A stretch of DNA of 64,000 bases. It comes from Prevotella sp. E9-3 (GTDB taxonomy: Bacteria > Bacteroidota > Bacteroidia > Bacteroidales > Bacteroidaceae). Positions 1-9,300 of this stretch are shown here, piece after piece. Numbering within the stretch: position 1 is the stretch's first letter; every line of letters starts with the position of its first letter. A model generated the notes under the pieces. That model had not been told where the DNA came from and did no database searches. It worked only from the letters and a program-made list of their open reading frames with translations. A program made the translations under genes and the position numbers. The stretch covers positions 3,224,001 through 3,288,000 of the forward strand of contig NZ_CP091786.1 of assembly GCF_022024015.1 (NCBI RefSeq). The letters run 5' to 3'.

Positions 1-360
1 TTCGCACAACCGGACCATCATGAGCAAATCGTTGGTAACGGCATCTACCTCGAAAGGAATGTCCCAATTATCATACAGACTGTTTTTTCCATCTGCTTCA
101 TAAATGTGCACATAATAATGAGCAAAAGGACCGGTACACACATAACTATGCATAGTGAACGGAGGAATGAGATACATGTGATTGGGCGTCAGGCTATAAG
201 TACCTGAAGGCAGAATCACCTGAGCTTCTCCTTCTGTGACGTAATAGAGACGAGCGAAAGGACTGCGCACATTTTTCCAGTTCCAATCGGCATTGTGACG
301 GGCGAAGCCCACATTCAAAGTTAGCACACTTAGCTGAGCTAACGGCATGTTGTTTTCCAT
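1..360 (-). CDS. AraC-family regulator, N-terminal part (cut by window edge)
   Basis: Incomplete: 120 codons from an ATG at 358-360 (complement), with the 3' end beyond the left edge. The visible part is the sensor half of an AraC-type regulator, a small beta-rich cupin-like domain with motifs such as ARLYYVTEG, GTYSLTPNHMYLIPP and HSYVCTGPFAHYYVHI. The helix-turn-helix half is not in the window. It resembles the complete AraC protein at 3995-4897 in layout (both have a YxLxPNxxxxxPxxxxHxY-type core). It is divergent from the dCache sensor gene at 546, so it may control that unit, but this is inference. I saw no clear promoter for it in the 185-bp gap. Confidence 0.8.
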   Translation of the reverse strand, partial: MENNMPLAQLSVLTLNVGFARHNADWNWKNVRSPFARLYYVTEGEAQVILPSGTYSLTPNHMYLIPPFTMHSYVCTGPFAHYYVHIYEADGKNSLYDNWDIPFEVDAVTNDLLMMVRLCE

Positions 361-529
361 TATACTTACTTTTAGGTTTATAGCAATTACTTATAAAAGT
401 TTATAGTTATTGTCACCACAAAAGTAAGAAATAGATTTTAAATGCCAAACAAATTCAGTCATTTCTAACAATTCTTAGCACAATATCGACAATTCCTCTT
501 AGTTATTACAATAATATAAAAATAATTCA

Positions 530-537
530 TATCTTTG
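530..537 (+). promoter_or_regulatory. Bacteroidetes-type -7 promoter element (TATCTTTG)
   Basis: TATCTTTG matches the TAnnTTTG consensus of the Bacteroidetes housekeeping sigma factor. The element ends only 8 bases before the ATG at 546, so the transcript would have almost no leader. Confidence 0.7.
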
Positions 538-545
538 CATAGAAA

Positions 546-2030
546 ATGTACAATTTAATAAGAAATAGCATACACAGGCCCCTTTCCTTCCGCATCAGCC
601 TGTTAGTGGTCTCGTCCGTGGCAATACTCCTGCTCACGGCTTTGTTTCTTGTGCTCGGCTATTCTTACAAAGTTGTAAAGAAAGAGGCTGAACTGAATGC
701 CAACGAAACACTTGACTACACCATTCAGCGTATTGACAACGTGCTACTGAGTGTAGAGCAATCGTCTGGAAACCTATATTGGGACATCGTGGTAGATTTG
801 GATTATCCCCAAAAGTTGCATACCTATGCCCGGAAACTGGTAGAGACAAATCCATACGTCATAGGATGTGCCATCGCCATGAAGCCTTACTACTACAAGG
901 ACAATGTACGACTGTTCATGGCCTACTACTACAAGAAGACTAACAAAGACGGAGGAAAAGACATTGTACGGTCGGCCACCTTTGCCGATAGCGACTACGA
1001 CACACAGGAGTGGTACCTGAAGCCCATGCAGACAGGCACGCCCTGCTGGATAGACCCCATCAAGACAGCCAGCAAGGAAAACGAAGCCATCACCACCTTC
1101 AGTCTCCCGCTATACGACAAGGACAGAAAAGTGGTTGGCGTGCTGGGAGTAGATGTATCGACAGTACTTCTTTCAAACATTATCCATGATGCAAAGCCCA
1201 CTCCAAATTCCTATGCAGTGCTGACAGACAAAGACGGATTGTTCCTTATTTATCCTGACAGTTCATGGCTGTTCCATCAGGACCGATACGAAGAACGATT
1301 CATGAATGCGGACGCCACTGTCAAGGAAACAGCAATGGACATGAGGGCAGGCAAAACGGGCTATCGCCTTATTCACACCAGCAAAGGCGACTGCTATGTG
1401 TTCTACAAGCCTTTCACCCGATCGGAAGCTTTCTGGCGCGTTCGCCAGGACCTTAATTGGAGCGCTGCAGTCGTATTCCCCGAGGATGATATCGTGGGCG
1501 ACATCAACCACCTGCGCAATGTGGTCATCCTCATCGCCATCATCGGACTGCTGCTATTGTTCATCCTATGCAGAATCATTCTGCGTCGCCTGTTGTCGCC
1601 ACTACGCATACTGACCCGTTCGGCTACACGCATAGCAAGAGGACAATACAACGAGACAATCCCAGAAAATGCCCATAGCGACGAGGTTGGCACGTTGCAA
1701 AAGAACTTCCGCAGGATGCAGTTGTCACTATCGGAACAGATTAGCAAACTGAACAACGTGACGGCTACCCTACAAGAAAAAGGTAAAGGTTTGGAGGAGA
1801 CCTACGAAAAGGCAAAGGAGGCAGAAAACATGAAGACTGCCGTATTGCACAATATGACCAATAAAATGTTGGAGCCGGTCAACACTATCAGTTCCGACGT
1901 AGAAGCGCTGCGCACCCGTTACCAGACGATGAGCGATGAGGAAGCGGCAAAGTATGACAAGAATATTCAGAAGCAGAGCAAGGTAATCACAAAACTGCTC
2001 GACGAACTGCTGAAGGCTTCGCAAGTATAA
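546..2030 (+). CDS. dCache-HAMP sensor with degenerate, kinase-dead dimerisation domain
   Basis: Membrane sensor of 494 residues. Order: short cytoplasmic start, TM1 (about 18-42), periplasmic double-Cache ligand-binding domain (about 50-310), TM2 (about 322-345), HAMP (about 345-397), coiled coil, then a two-helix stretch resembling a histidine-kinase dimerisation domain (about 425-494). Where the phospho-accepting His should be, the motif reads MTNKMLEPVN. Residue 439 is Asn (codon AAT, 1860-1862), while the neighbour at 2052 has MTHQIRTPLN. The ATPase domain is absent, because the protein stops right after the second helix. It therefore cannot work as a kinase alone. It lies 21 bp upstream of a complete kinase with a related sensor domain, presumably in one operon. 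A role as a partner or modulator of that kinase is inference. Confidence 0.85.
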   Translation: MYNLIRNSIHRPLSFRISLLVVSSVAILLLTALFLVLGYSYKVVKKEAELNANETLDYTIQRIDNVLLSVEQSSGNLYWDIVVDLDYPQKLHTYARKLVETNPYVIGCAIAMKPYYYKDNVRLFMAYYYKKTNKDGGKDIVRSATFADSDYDTQEWYLKPMQTGTPCWIDPIKTASKENEAITTFSLPLYDKDRKVVGVLGVDVSTVLLSNIIHDAKPTPNSYAVLTDKDGLFLIYPDSSWLFHQDRYEERFMNADATVKETAMDMRAGKTGYRLIHTSKGDCYVFYKPFTRSEAFWRVRQDLNWSAAVVFPEDDIVGDINHLRNVVILIAIIGLLLLFILCRIILRRLLSPLRILTRSATRIARGQYNETIPENAHSDEVGTLQKNFRRMQLSLSEQISKLNNVTATLQEKGKGLEETYEKAKEAENMKTAVLHNMTNKMLEPVNTISSDVEALRTRYQTMSDEEAAKYDKNIQKQSKVITKLLDELLKASQV

Positions 2031-2051
2031 AAAAGAGATGGAAAGAACGGT

Positions 2052-3962
2052 ATGAGAGCACTCATTAACCATATTCGCCAATCGCTATCACTGAAACTTA
2101 GTTTTAGTGTGATACTGATGACTGTCCCCATCTTTATCATTGTATTGGGCATACTGTTCGAGCAATCACGCAACACTATCAAACAAGAAGCTATCAAGCG
2201 GGCCAGCAGCGCACTGAACAAGACAACAATGCGTGCGGCCAGAGAATTGAGTATTGTTGAAGATGCCATCAACACCAACGCCTGGCTGGTAGTTAACAAT
2301 TTCCAACCCGACTCACTGTTAACCTTCTCACGCCTGATTGTGCAGATGAATATCAACGTGAACGGGTGTTCCATCACTACCGAACCAGGTATATTCCCCC
2401 AATACGGTCGTCATTTCTCAGCCTATTCAGTGAGAAGCGGCGACAGCATTATTACTGTCAAAGAGGGAGATTATGAGTATTTCGAAAAAACATGGTACAA
2501 AGAGCCGGTGCAACAGGGTGTTGCCTGCTGGGTGGATCCTTTCGACGACTATAATGAGGGCACGCTGTCGTCCACAGAACTGATTGCTTCATACAGTAAG
2601 CCTCTGTTCAACAAAAAAGGGCGACTCTTGGGTGTATTGAGCGGCGACTACTCGCTGCCTAAACTGGCAAAAATAATAACAGCCAACAAGCCCTATCCGA
2701 ATGCCTATTTCGTGATGCTGGGCAGGGAAGGCCATTACTTTATTCATCCTGATTCGACCCGACTAAAGAATCAGACAATCTTTAGTCTGACAAACGCAAA
2801 TGAGCATCCCGACATCATCGCCCTGGGACATGAGATGATAACAGGAGCGCAAGGAGCTATGCCAGTAGTGGTGGATGGCAAAGCATGCATGGCATGCTAT
2901 CGTCCCATACCAGGAACTTCATGGAGCCTCGCTCTGATATGCCCCAATAGCGATATATTCAGCGATTATAACCGTCTGAGCTATATCGTCATACCACTCA
3001 TCTTCATCGGACTGATTGTTATTTTCCTGATCTGCTATCAGATTGTTGCTACATCAGTACGCCCCCTCAACCAACTTCTGGAGCAGTCGCAACAGATAGC
3101 CAAAGGCGATTTCAGCACACAAATAAAACCCAGTACACGCAGAGATGCCATAGGCCGACTGCAGAATAGTTTTGTGTTGATGCAGAAATCGATCAACAAG
3201 CACTTGGAGAGCATACAACAAGTGAATAATGAGGCCGAGAAACGCAATATGGAACTTCAGCAGGCCAAGAAAGCAGCTATTGAAGCTACCAAACAGAAAA
3301 CGCTGTTCATTCAGAACATGACCCATCAGATTCGCACCCCGCTGAACATCATCATGGGCTTTGCGCAGGTACTACGCGACAATCTGAAACTAATCAGCGA
3401 AAAAGAGAAAGATAACATCATCGGAACGATGAACCACAATGCGAGGAAGTTGAACCGCATGGTGCTGATGCTATACGACAGTTCTGATACTGGACTGTCG
3501 GAAGAGTTGGCTTGCAACCTCGATGATGTGGTGGAGTTCAATGACATGGCACGGGAATGTATTGTACTCACAAAAGAACACTTCCCCGATATGCCCATTA
3601 AGTTCGCCACTACCCTCCCTGACGACTTTACCATACACAGCAACAAACTGTACCTGATGCGTAGTATTCGCGAACTGCTCTACAATACCGCCAAATTCTC
3701 GGACAAGGAGAATGTCAAATTAAGCATTTCGAAAACTGAGACAACCGTATGCTTCATTGTTGAAGATACAGGACCTGGTATTAACGAAGATGTTCAGGAA
3801 CAGATTTTCGAACCGTTCACAAAATTGGACTCACTGTCGGAAGGTCTCGGTCTGGGATTGCCTTTGTCAAAGCATCACGCCCTCACCTTGGGAGGTGACC
3901 TCAAACTTGACAAAGACTATCGCAAGGGATGCCGGTTTATCTTCGAACTTCCCATCAGATAG
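2052..3962 (+). CDS. Membrane sensor histidine kinase with dCache domain
   Basis: Hybrid-free sensor kinase of 636 residues. TM1 is about 15-38, periplasmic dCache about 45-300, TM2 about 312-335, HAMP about 335-390. The HisKA domain has the H-box NMTHQIRTPLN (phospho-acceptor His425). The HATPase_c domain has the N-box RELLYNTAKFSD, G1 VEDTGPGIN, F-box IFEPFTKLD and G2 EGLGLGLPLSK, so it looks fully active. The dCache domain is clearly related to that of the upstream kinase-dead protein: compare WYKEPVQQGVACWVDPF with WYLKPMQTGTPCWIDPI. There is no response regulator gene adjacent or elsewhere in the window, so the output partner is unknown. It converges on the AraC gene at 3995 with a 32-bp gap. 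Confidence 0.92.
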   Translation: MRALINHIRQSLSLKLSFSVILMTVPIFIIVLGILFEQSRNTIKQEAIKRASSALNKTTMRAARELSIVEDAINTNAWLVVNNFQPDSLLTFSRLIVQMNINVNGCSITTEPGIFPQYGRHFSAYSVRSGDSIITVKEGDYEYFEKTWYKEPVQQGVACWVDPFDDYNEGTLSSTELIASYSKPLFNKKGRLLGVLSGDYSLPKLAKIITANKPYPNAYFVMLGREGHYFIHPDSTRLKNQTIFSLTNANEHPDIIALGHEMITGAQGAMPVVVDGKACMACYRPIPGTSWSLALICPNSDIFSDYNRLSYIVIPLIFIGLIVIFLICYQIVATSVRPLNQLLEQSQQIAKGDFSTQIKPSTRRDAIGRLQNSFVLMQKSINKHLESIQQVNNEAEKRNMELQQAKKAAIEATKQKTLFIQNMTHQIRTPLNIIMGFAQVLRDNLKLISEKEKDNIIGTMNHNARKLNRMVLMLYDSSDTGLSEELACNLDDVVEFNDMARECIVLTKEHFPDMPIKFATTLPDDFTIHSNKLYLMRSIRELLYNTAKFSDKENVKLSISKTETTVCFIVEDTGPGINEDVQEQIFEPFTKLDSLSEGLGLGLPLSKHHALTLGGDLKLDKDYRKGCRFIFELPIR

Positions 3963-3994
3963 TTTATCACCTTTCCTGCTGAAGAGACTACTTC

Positions 3995-4897
3995 CTACGA
4001 AACAGTATCCTTAAACCGGTTTCTGTACTCACTGGGAGGAATACCTGTGGTTTTGGTGAACAAACGGGTAAAATAATAACAGTCATTAATACCTACCTTA
4101 AAGCAAAGCTGATTAATCTTTATATCAGTGGTGCGCAGCATTTCACATGCCTTTTCCATTTTCAGGTTATTGAAATAGGCCAATGGACTCACCCCAGTCT
4201 TTTTTCGGAAGAGAATAGAGAAATGCGATGGCGAGTAGCCCACATAGTCAGCAATCTTATTCAAGGTAAGGCGATGCTCTATATTCTCCTCCATAAAATG
4301 AATGCTTGCGGCAACGATATCGAATTCTGCGCCGGGTGTCTCTTCAGGCTCGGCATCACGGTACTGCTGAAGATAACGGATGGAAGCCAGATAATAATGA
4401 AGCAATGAAGACACATAGCGCAGCGATTCACGACTGAACCCACGTTGGAGGGTCTGGAAAATCTGCTCGAAAATATTATTGCGGTCACTGATGCGCGAAT
4501 GAATACCCGGACGCACATCCTGTGCCTGCAAGGCTCCCTGCGCATAAATCTCGGCATGACTGCCCATAAAATGAACCCAATAAATAGTCCATGGACACTG
4601 TTCGCTGGAGCCATAGGCATGAGGAACATTGGCAGGAAGAATAAAATACTGATTGGCCTCAACCTTATACTCACGCTCTCCTACCTGATACCAGCCGGCA
4701 CCTTCCACACAATAGATAAGCACATACTGACTGATACCTTCAGTACGCTGACGATAATGATGTTCAGCATTCGGATAATAGCCGATGTCTGTCACATAGA
4801 GACTTGACACCAATGGATCGTTTTGCTCAGCCTCAATTACCATCTGGGGTAACACAATGGAACGTTCCCCACGAAATCCATCCTTTTGGTTCTTCAT
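3995..4897 (-). CDS. AraC-family transcriptional regulator
   Basis: Complete regulator of 300 residues. The N-terminal cupin-like sugar-sensing domain (about 20-150) contains YKVEANQYFILPANVPHAY. The C-terminal AraC/XylS DNA-binding domain (about 195-295) has two helix-turn-helix motifs: LNKIADYVGYSPSHFSILFR and INQLCFKVGINDCYYFTRLF, with the family ending GIPPSEYRNRF. It is transcribed divergently from the sugar porter/DUF5107 operon at 5004, separated by 106 bp, which is the classical arrangement of a sugar-responsive activator and its target. That target assignment is inference. No strong promoter was recognised for this strand in the shared gap. Confidence 0.93.
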   Translation of the reverse strand: MKNQKDGFRGERSIVLPQMVIEAEQNDPLVSSLYVTDIGYYPNAEHHYRQRTEGISQYVLIYCVEGAGWYQVGEREYKVEANQYFILPANVPHAYGSSEQCPWTIYWVHFMGSHAEIYAQGALQAQDVRPGIHSRISDRNNIFEQIFQTLQRGFSRESLRYVSSLLHYYLASIRYLQQYRDAEPEETPGAEFDIVAASIHFMEENIEHRLTLNKIADYVGYSPSHFSILFRKKTGVSPLAYFNNLKMEKACEMLRTTDIKINQLCFKVGINDCYYFTRLFTKTTGIPPSEYRNRFKDTVS

Positions 4898-4969
4898 ACT
4901 AACTTAAAAACGAAAGATTATCCATCTTATTGTATCATATTATTTATTTCTGATTCTAAAGTATTATAG

Positions 4970-4977
4970 TATCTTTG
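4970..4977 (+). promoter_or_regulatory. -7 promoter element for sugar porter operon (TATCTTTG)
   Basis: TATCTTTG fits TAnnTTTG and sits 26 bp before the ATG at 5004, giving a leader of roughly 20 nt. It lies in the gap shared with the divergent AraC regulator. Confidence 0.75.
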
Positions 4978-5003
4978 CAGCCGAAAACCTAATAGAATCG
5001 AGT

Positions 5004-6353
5004 ATGCAACCTAATAATCGTTTTGTCTATTTCATTTGCATGGTTTCGGCCATGGGCGGATTGCTCTTTGGCTATGACTGGGTAGTCATAGGAGGTGCGA
5101 AACCTTTTTACGAACTTTTTTTCGGTATCAGCGAATCGCCCGTACTTCAAGGCGTGGCTATGTCAACAGCCTTGGTAGGATGTTTGGTAGGTGCTATGAT
5201 TGCCGGAGCTGCTGCCGACCGCTATGGACGCAAGCCACTACTCACTGTTTCAGCCATTCTATTCACTGTTTCTGCTATAGGAACAGGCTATTTTGACGAC
5301 TTCACCTTATTTAATATAGCACGCTTCATCGGAGGCGTAGGTATCGGTGTGGCTTCAGCGCTATCGCCAATGTACATAGCCGAGGTAAGTCCCGCCCATA
5401 TTCGTGGAACGATGGTGAGCTTGAACCAAATGACCATCGTGATAGGCATTCTTGCAGCTCAGATTGTGAATATGCTATTGGCTCGTGACACCAGTGTTGC
5501 AGCATCACAGATGTGGAACATCACATTAGGCTGGCGATGGATGTTCTGGGCCGAAACCGTACCGGCAGCCCTGTTCCTGGCAATGAGTTTCTTCATCCCT
5601 GAAAGTCCGGTGTATCTCAAGATGAGAAATGAGAGATTAAGAATGAAAGATATGATCAGTTCTGCTGACGACTCTTCATTGGAAGAGACTCATCATACCT
5701 CTCAACTCTCACCTCGCAGTTCCCACCTCACCACCCTTCTCTCACCGACATACCGCAGTGTTCTTCTGCTTGGACTGGTGATTGCCGTGTTTCAACAGTG
5801 GTGCGGAACAAACGTCATATTCAACTATGCACAGGAGATATTCGTAGGGGCTGGTTTCGATGTTGACGGCATGTTCATCAACATCGTCATCACAGGTATA
5901 GCCAATGTTGTATTTACCTTCGTAGCCCTCTATACCATAGAGAAATGGGGACGCCGCACTTTGATGCTCATAGGAGCCGGCGGACTGGGAATCATTTATT
6001 TCATCTTGGGCAGCTGCTATTTCCTTGAGCTCAAAGGCGTACTGATGGTGGCATTAGTAGTCACCGCCATCTCTATCTACGCCATGACATTGGGTCCTGT
6101 GACCTGGACCTTATTGGCCGAGATATTCCCCAACCGTATTCGAGGAATAGCGATGGCTACCTGTACCTTTGCATTATGGGTAGGATGTTGTACACTGACA
6201 TTCTCGTTCCCCTCTATGAACGCCGTATTGGGCAGCAGCGGCACATTCTGGGTTTATAGCACAATCTGCGCCTGCGCCTTCTTGTTCCTGTGGCATCGCT
6301 GTCCTGAGACGAAAGGAAAGAGTTTAGAAGAATTAGAAAAAGAATTAGCATAA
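5004..6353 (+). CDS. Sugar porter family MFS transporter (XylE-like)
   Basis: Inner-membrane proton-coupled sugar importer of 449 residues with about 12 hydrophobic segments. Family signatures are present: GLLFGYDWVVIGGA in TM1, the AADRYGRKPLL loop after TM2, RFIGGVGIGVASALSPMYIAE, PESPVYL after TM6, EKWGRRTLM in the second half, and the C-terminal PETKGKSLEELEKEL. The exact sugar cannot be read from the sequence; pentoses or galactose-type sugars fit the context. The central loop (residues about 206-250) is unusual: its DNA (5621-5747) is low-complexity and contains CTCAACTCTCACCTC-type minirepeats. It is co-transcribed with the DUF5107 gene, 9 bp downstream. Confidence 0.93.
   Translation: MQPNNRFVYFICMVSAMGGLLFGYDWVVIGGAKPFYELFFGISESPVLQGVAMSTALVGCLVGAMIAGAAADRYGRKPLLTVSAILFTVSAIGTGYFDDFTLFNIARFIGGVGIGVASALSPMYIAEVSPAHIRGTMVSLNQMTIVIGILAAQIVNMLLARDTSVAASQMWNITLGWRWMFWAETVPAALFLAMSFFIPESPVYLKMRNERLRMKDMISSADDSSLEETHHTSQLSPRSSHLTTLLSPTYRSVLLLGLVIAVFQQWCGTNVIFNYAQEIFVGAGFDVDGMFINIVITGIANVVFTFVALYTIEKWGRRTLMLIGAGGLGIIYFILGSCYFLELKGVLMVALVVTAISIYAMTLGPVTWTLLAEIFPNRIRGIAMATCTFALWVGCCTLTFSFPSMNAVLGSSGTFWVYSTICACAFLFLWHRCPETKGKSLEELEKELA
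5698..5747 (+). repeat. In-frame CTCACC/CTCAAC minirepeat inside porter gene
   Basis: The stretch reads as degenerate repeats of CTCACCTC and CTCAACTC inside codons of the porter's central cytoplasmic loop. It resembles the minirepeat at 7282-7303 in the next gene. Confidence 0.6.
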
Positions 6354-6362
6354 GAGAAAACA

Positions 6363-9300
6363 ATGGTTAAAGCTTGGAGAGAAATTGTGACCATTCCAAC
6401 GTATGAGATTGGAAAGACAGAGAAAAACCCCATCTTCTTGGAAAAACGCGTTTATCAGGGTTCAAGCGGTGTGGTATATCCTTACCCCGTTATTGAGAGT
6501 ATCAGCAACGAGAAGGTTGACAAAGAATGGAAAGCCGTATTCCTGGAGAATGAATATATTAAGGTAATGGTACTGCCCGAACTGGGCGGTCGAATCCAGA
6601 TGGCTTACGACAAGATAAAACAACGCCACTTCGTTTACTATAATCACGTGATAAAGCCTGCACTCGTAGGCCTCACCGGACCGTGGATCAGTGGCGGTAT
6701 TGAATTCAACTGGCCTCAGCATCACCGTCCGTCAACCTATCTGCCAGTGGACTGTGACATTGAAGAGAACGAGGACGGATCGGTAACGGTATGGGTGAAC
6801 GAGATGGAGCGTATGTTCCATCAGAAAGGAATGGCAGGATTTACACTGCGCCCTGGATGTGCCTATCTGGAAATAAAAGGTCGTGTATATAACCGTACAT
6901 CACTGCCTCAAACGTTTCTATGGTGGGCCAACCCTGCAGTGGAAGTGAACGACGAGTACCAATCTGTGTTCCCACCTGATGTAAATGCAGTGTTTGACCA
7001 TGGTAAACGTGCCGTTTCCTCATTCCCTATTGCAACGGGCACTTACTACAAGATGGACTATTCAGCCGGTGTGGACATATCAAACTATAAGAACATCAAG
7101 GTGCCCACCAGTTATATGGCCGTGAATTCAAAATACGATTTTGAAGGCGGCTATGAGAACGACACGCATGGCGGTATGCTTCACGTAGCCAGTCACCATT
7201 TCTCACCGGGAAAGAAACAGTGGACATGGGGCAATGGCGACTTTGGACGCGCTTGGGACAGGAACCTCACAGACGAGGTAATCTCACCTCTCACCTCTCA
7301 ACTAAAGCCCGGCTTCCGCCCTTATATCGAACTGATGGCCGGTGTTTATACAGAAAACCAGCCAGACTTTACATGGCTGATGCCATACGAGGAGAAACAG
7401 TTCACGCAGTATTTCATGCCCTATCGTGAACTGGGACTTGTGAAACAGGCTTCGAAAGACTTTATCGTTAATCTCACACCGACTGAGGAGGATGAGATTA
7501 CTATCAAGGTACTGGCCACCTCAAAGCAAGAAGTCTGTATTATTCTTAGAAATGACAATGGCGAGATCTATTATAAGAAGGAACATACTCTTTCACCAGA
7601 GGGAGTCTTGACGGAAAATGTAAAGGTAAAAGAGGCCAAGCTCAACGAGTTGGACTTTGAAATCATCAAGACCTTTGCCTATGGTCAGCGCACCGTTCTG
7701 GAATGGCATGCAGAGCCCGACGAGATTCGTCCTATCCCTGATGCTGCAGAGGCCGCCTTACCACCAACAGACACAAAAACCGTTGATCAACTATACCTGA
7801 CAGGGTTGCATCTGGAACAGTATCGCCATGCCACATGGTCGGCCCTCGACTACTACGAGGAAGCCTTACGCCGTGATCCAAAGGACGTTCGCTGTCTGAA
7901 CCAGATTGGACTATGGTTCCTGCGCCGAGGTCGTTTTGCTAAGGCAGAAGAATACCTGCGCAAAGCAGTGAAAGTTTGGATGAAACGCAATCCAAATCCT
8001 TACGATGGCGAACCACTCTTCAATCTGGCGCTGACGCTAAAGTTCGAAGGCCGGCTGCATGAGGCATACGAACTGTTCTGGAAAGCAACTTGGAACAAAG
8101 CATGGGCAGACGCCGGATATTTCGAAGCAGCCTGCATCAGCACTGCCGAAGGACGATACGAGGATGCACTTGACGAAGTGGAGCGCTCGCTTATCAGTAA
8201 TAGTCACAACCATAAAGCACGTGCGCTGAAAGCCACTATCCTTAGAATACTCGGAAAAGAGAAAGAGGCATTGTCATGGATTCAGGAATCACTGAAAATA
8301 GACCGTTTCAACTACGGATGCCGCTACGAGCAGTACCTGATAACAAAAGAGCAAGAGGTATTCAACGAACTGAAAAGCCTGCTACACCAGTCAGACCAGA
8401 ACTATGACGAGTTGGCACTCGACTACACTCAAGCCGGTTTGAGCAAGGAGGCTGCTGATATATGGGCTATAGCAGAAAAAGAACAGGCTACCACTCCAAT
8501 GACCTATTACTATACAGGACGTTACACCCAAGCGGAACAACAACCCTCCGACTACTGTTTCCCCAACCGACTGGAAGCTGTGATTGCCCTCGAAACTGCT
8601 AAGGAGAAGAATCCCAACGGAGCACGTGCCCCCTACTATCTGGGATGTCTGTTCTACGACAAGCGACAATACGACTTAGCCATCGAGAACTGGGAGCTTT
8701 CTGCAAAACTTGACCCAAGCTATCCTACTGTATGGCGCAATCTGGCCCTGGCCCGTTTCAACAAGCAGGGACGTGAAGCAGAGGCGGTAGAATACATGGA
8801 GCGTGCCTTCCAACTGAACCAGAAGGACAGCCGTATTCTCATGGAACTTGACCAACTCTACAAGCGTATTCAGAAACCATTCGCCGAACGACTGGCATTC
8901 CTACAGAAATATGCTGGGCTGGTGGCACAACGCGACGACTTGATACTTGAGGAGATTACGCTGCTGAATCAGTTAGGCAGATACGAGGAGGCCAAAGAGA
9001 AGCTCGATGCTCATCAGTTCCATCCATGGGAGGGTGGCGAAGGAAAGGTTCCTGCACAGTATCAATTATGCCGTGTGGAACTGGCCAAACAGGCTATGGC
9101 CAACCAGCAAACAGACAAAGCCATTCAATTGCTGAACGAATGCCTGATCTATCCTCATCATTTAGGAGAAGGCAAACTATATGGTGCTCAGGAACAGGAT
9201 TTCTATTACTACCTGGGATGTGCCTACGACCAACAGGGCAACAAAGAAAAGGCCATCAGCTGTTGGGAAGAGGCCGCAAAGGGCAATCTGGAGCCTGCAG

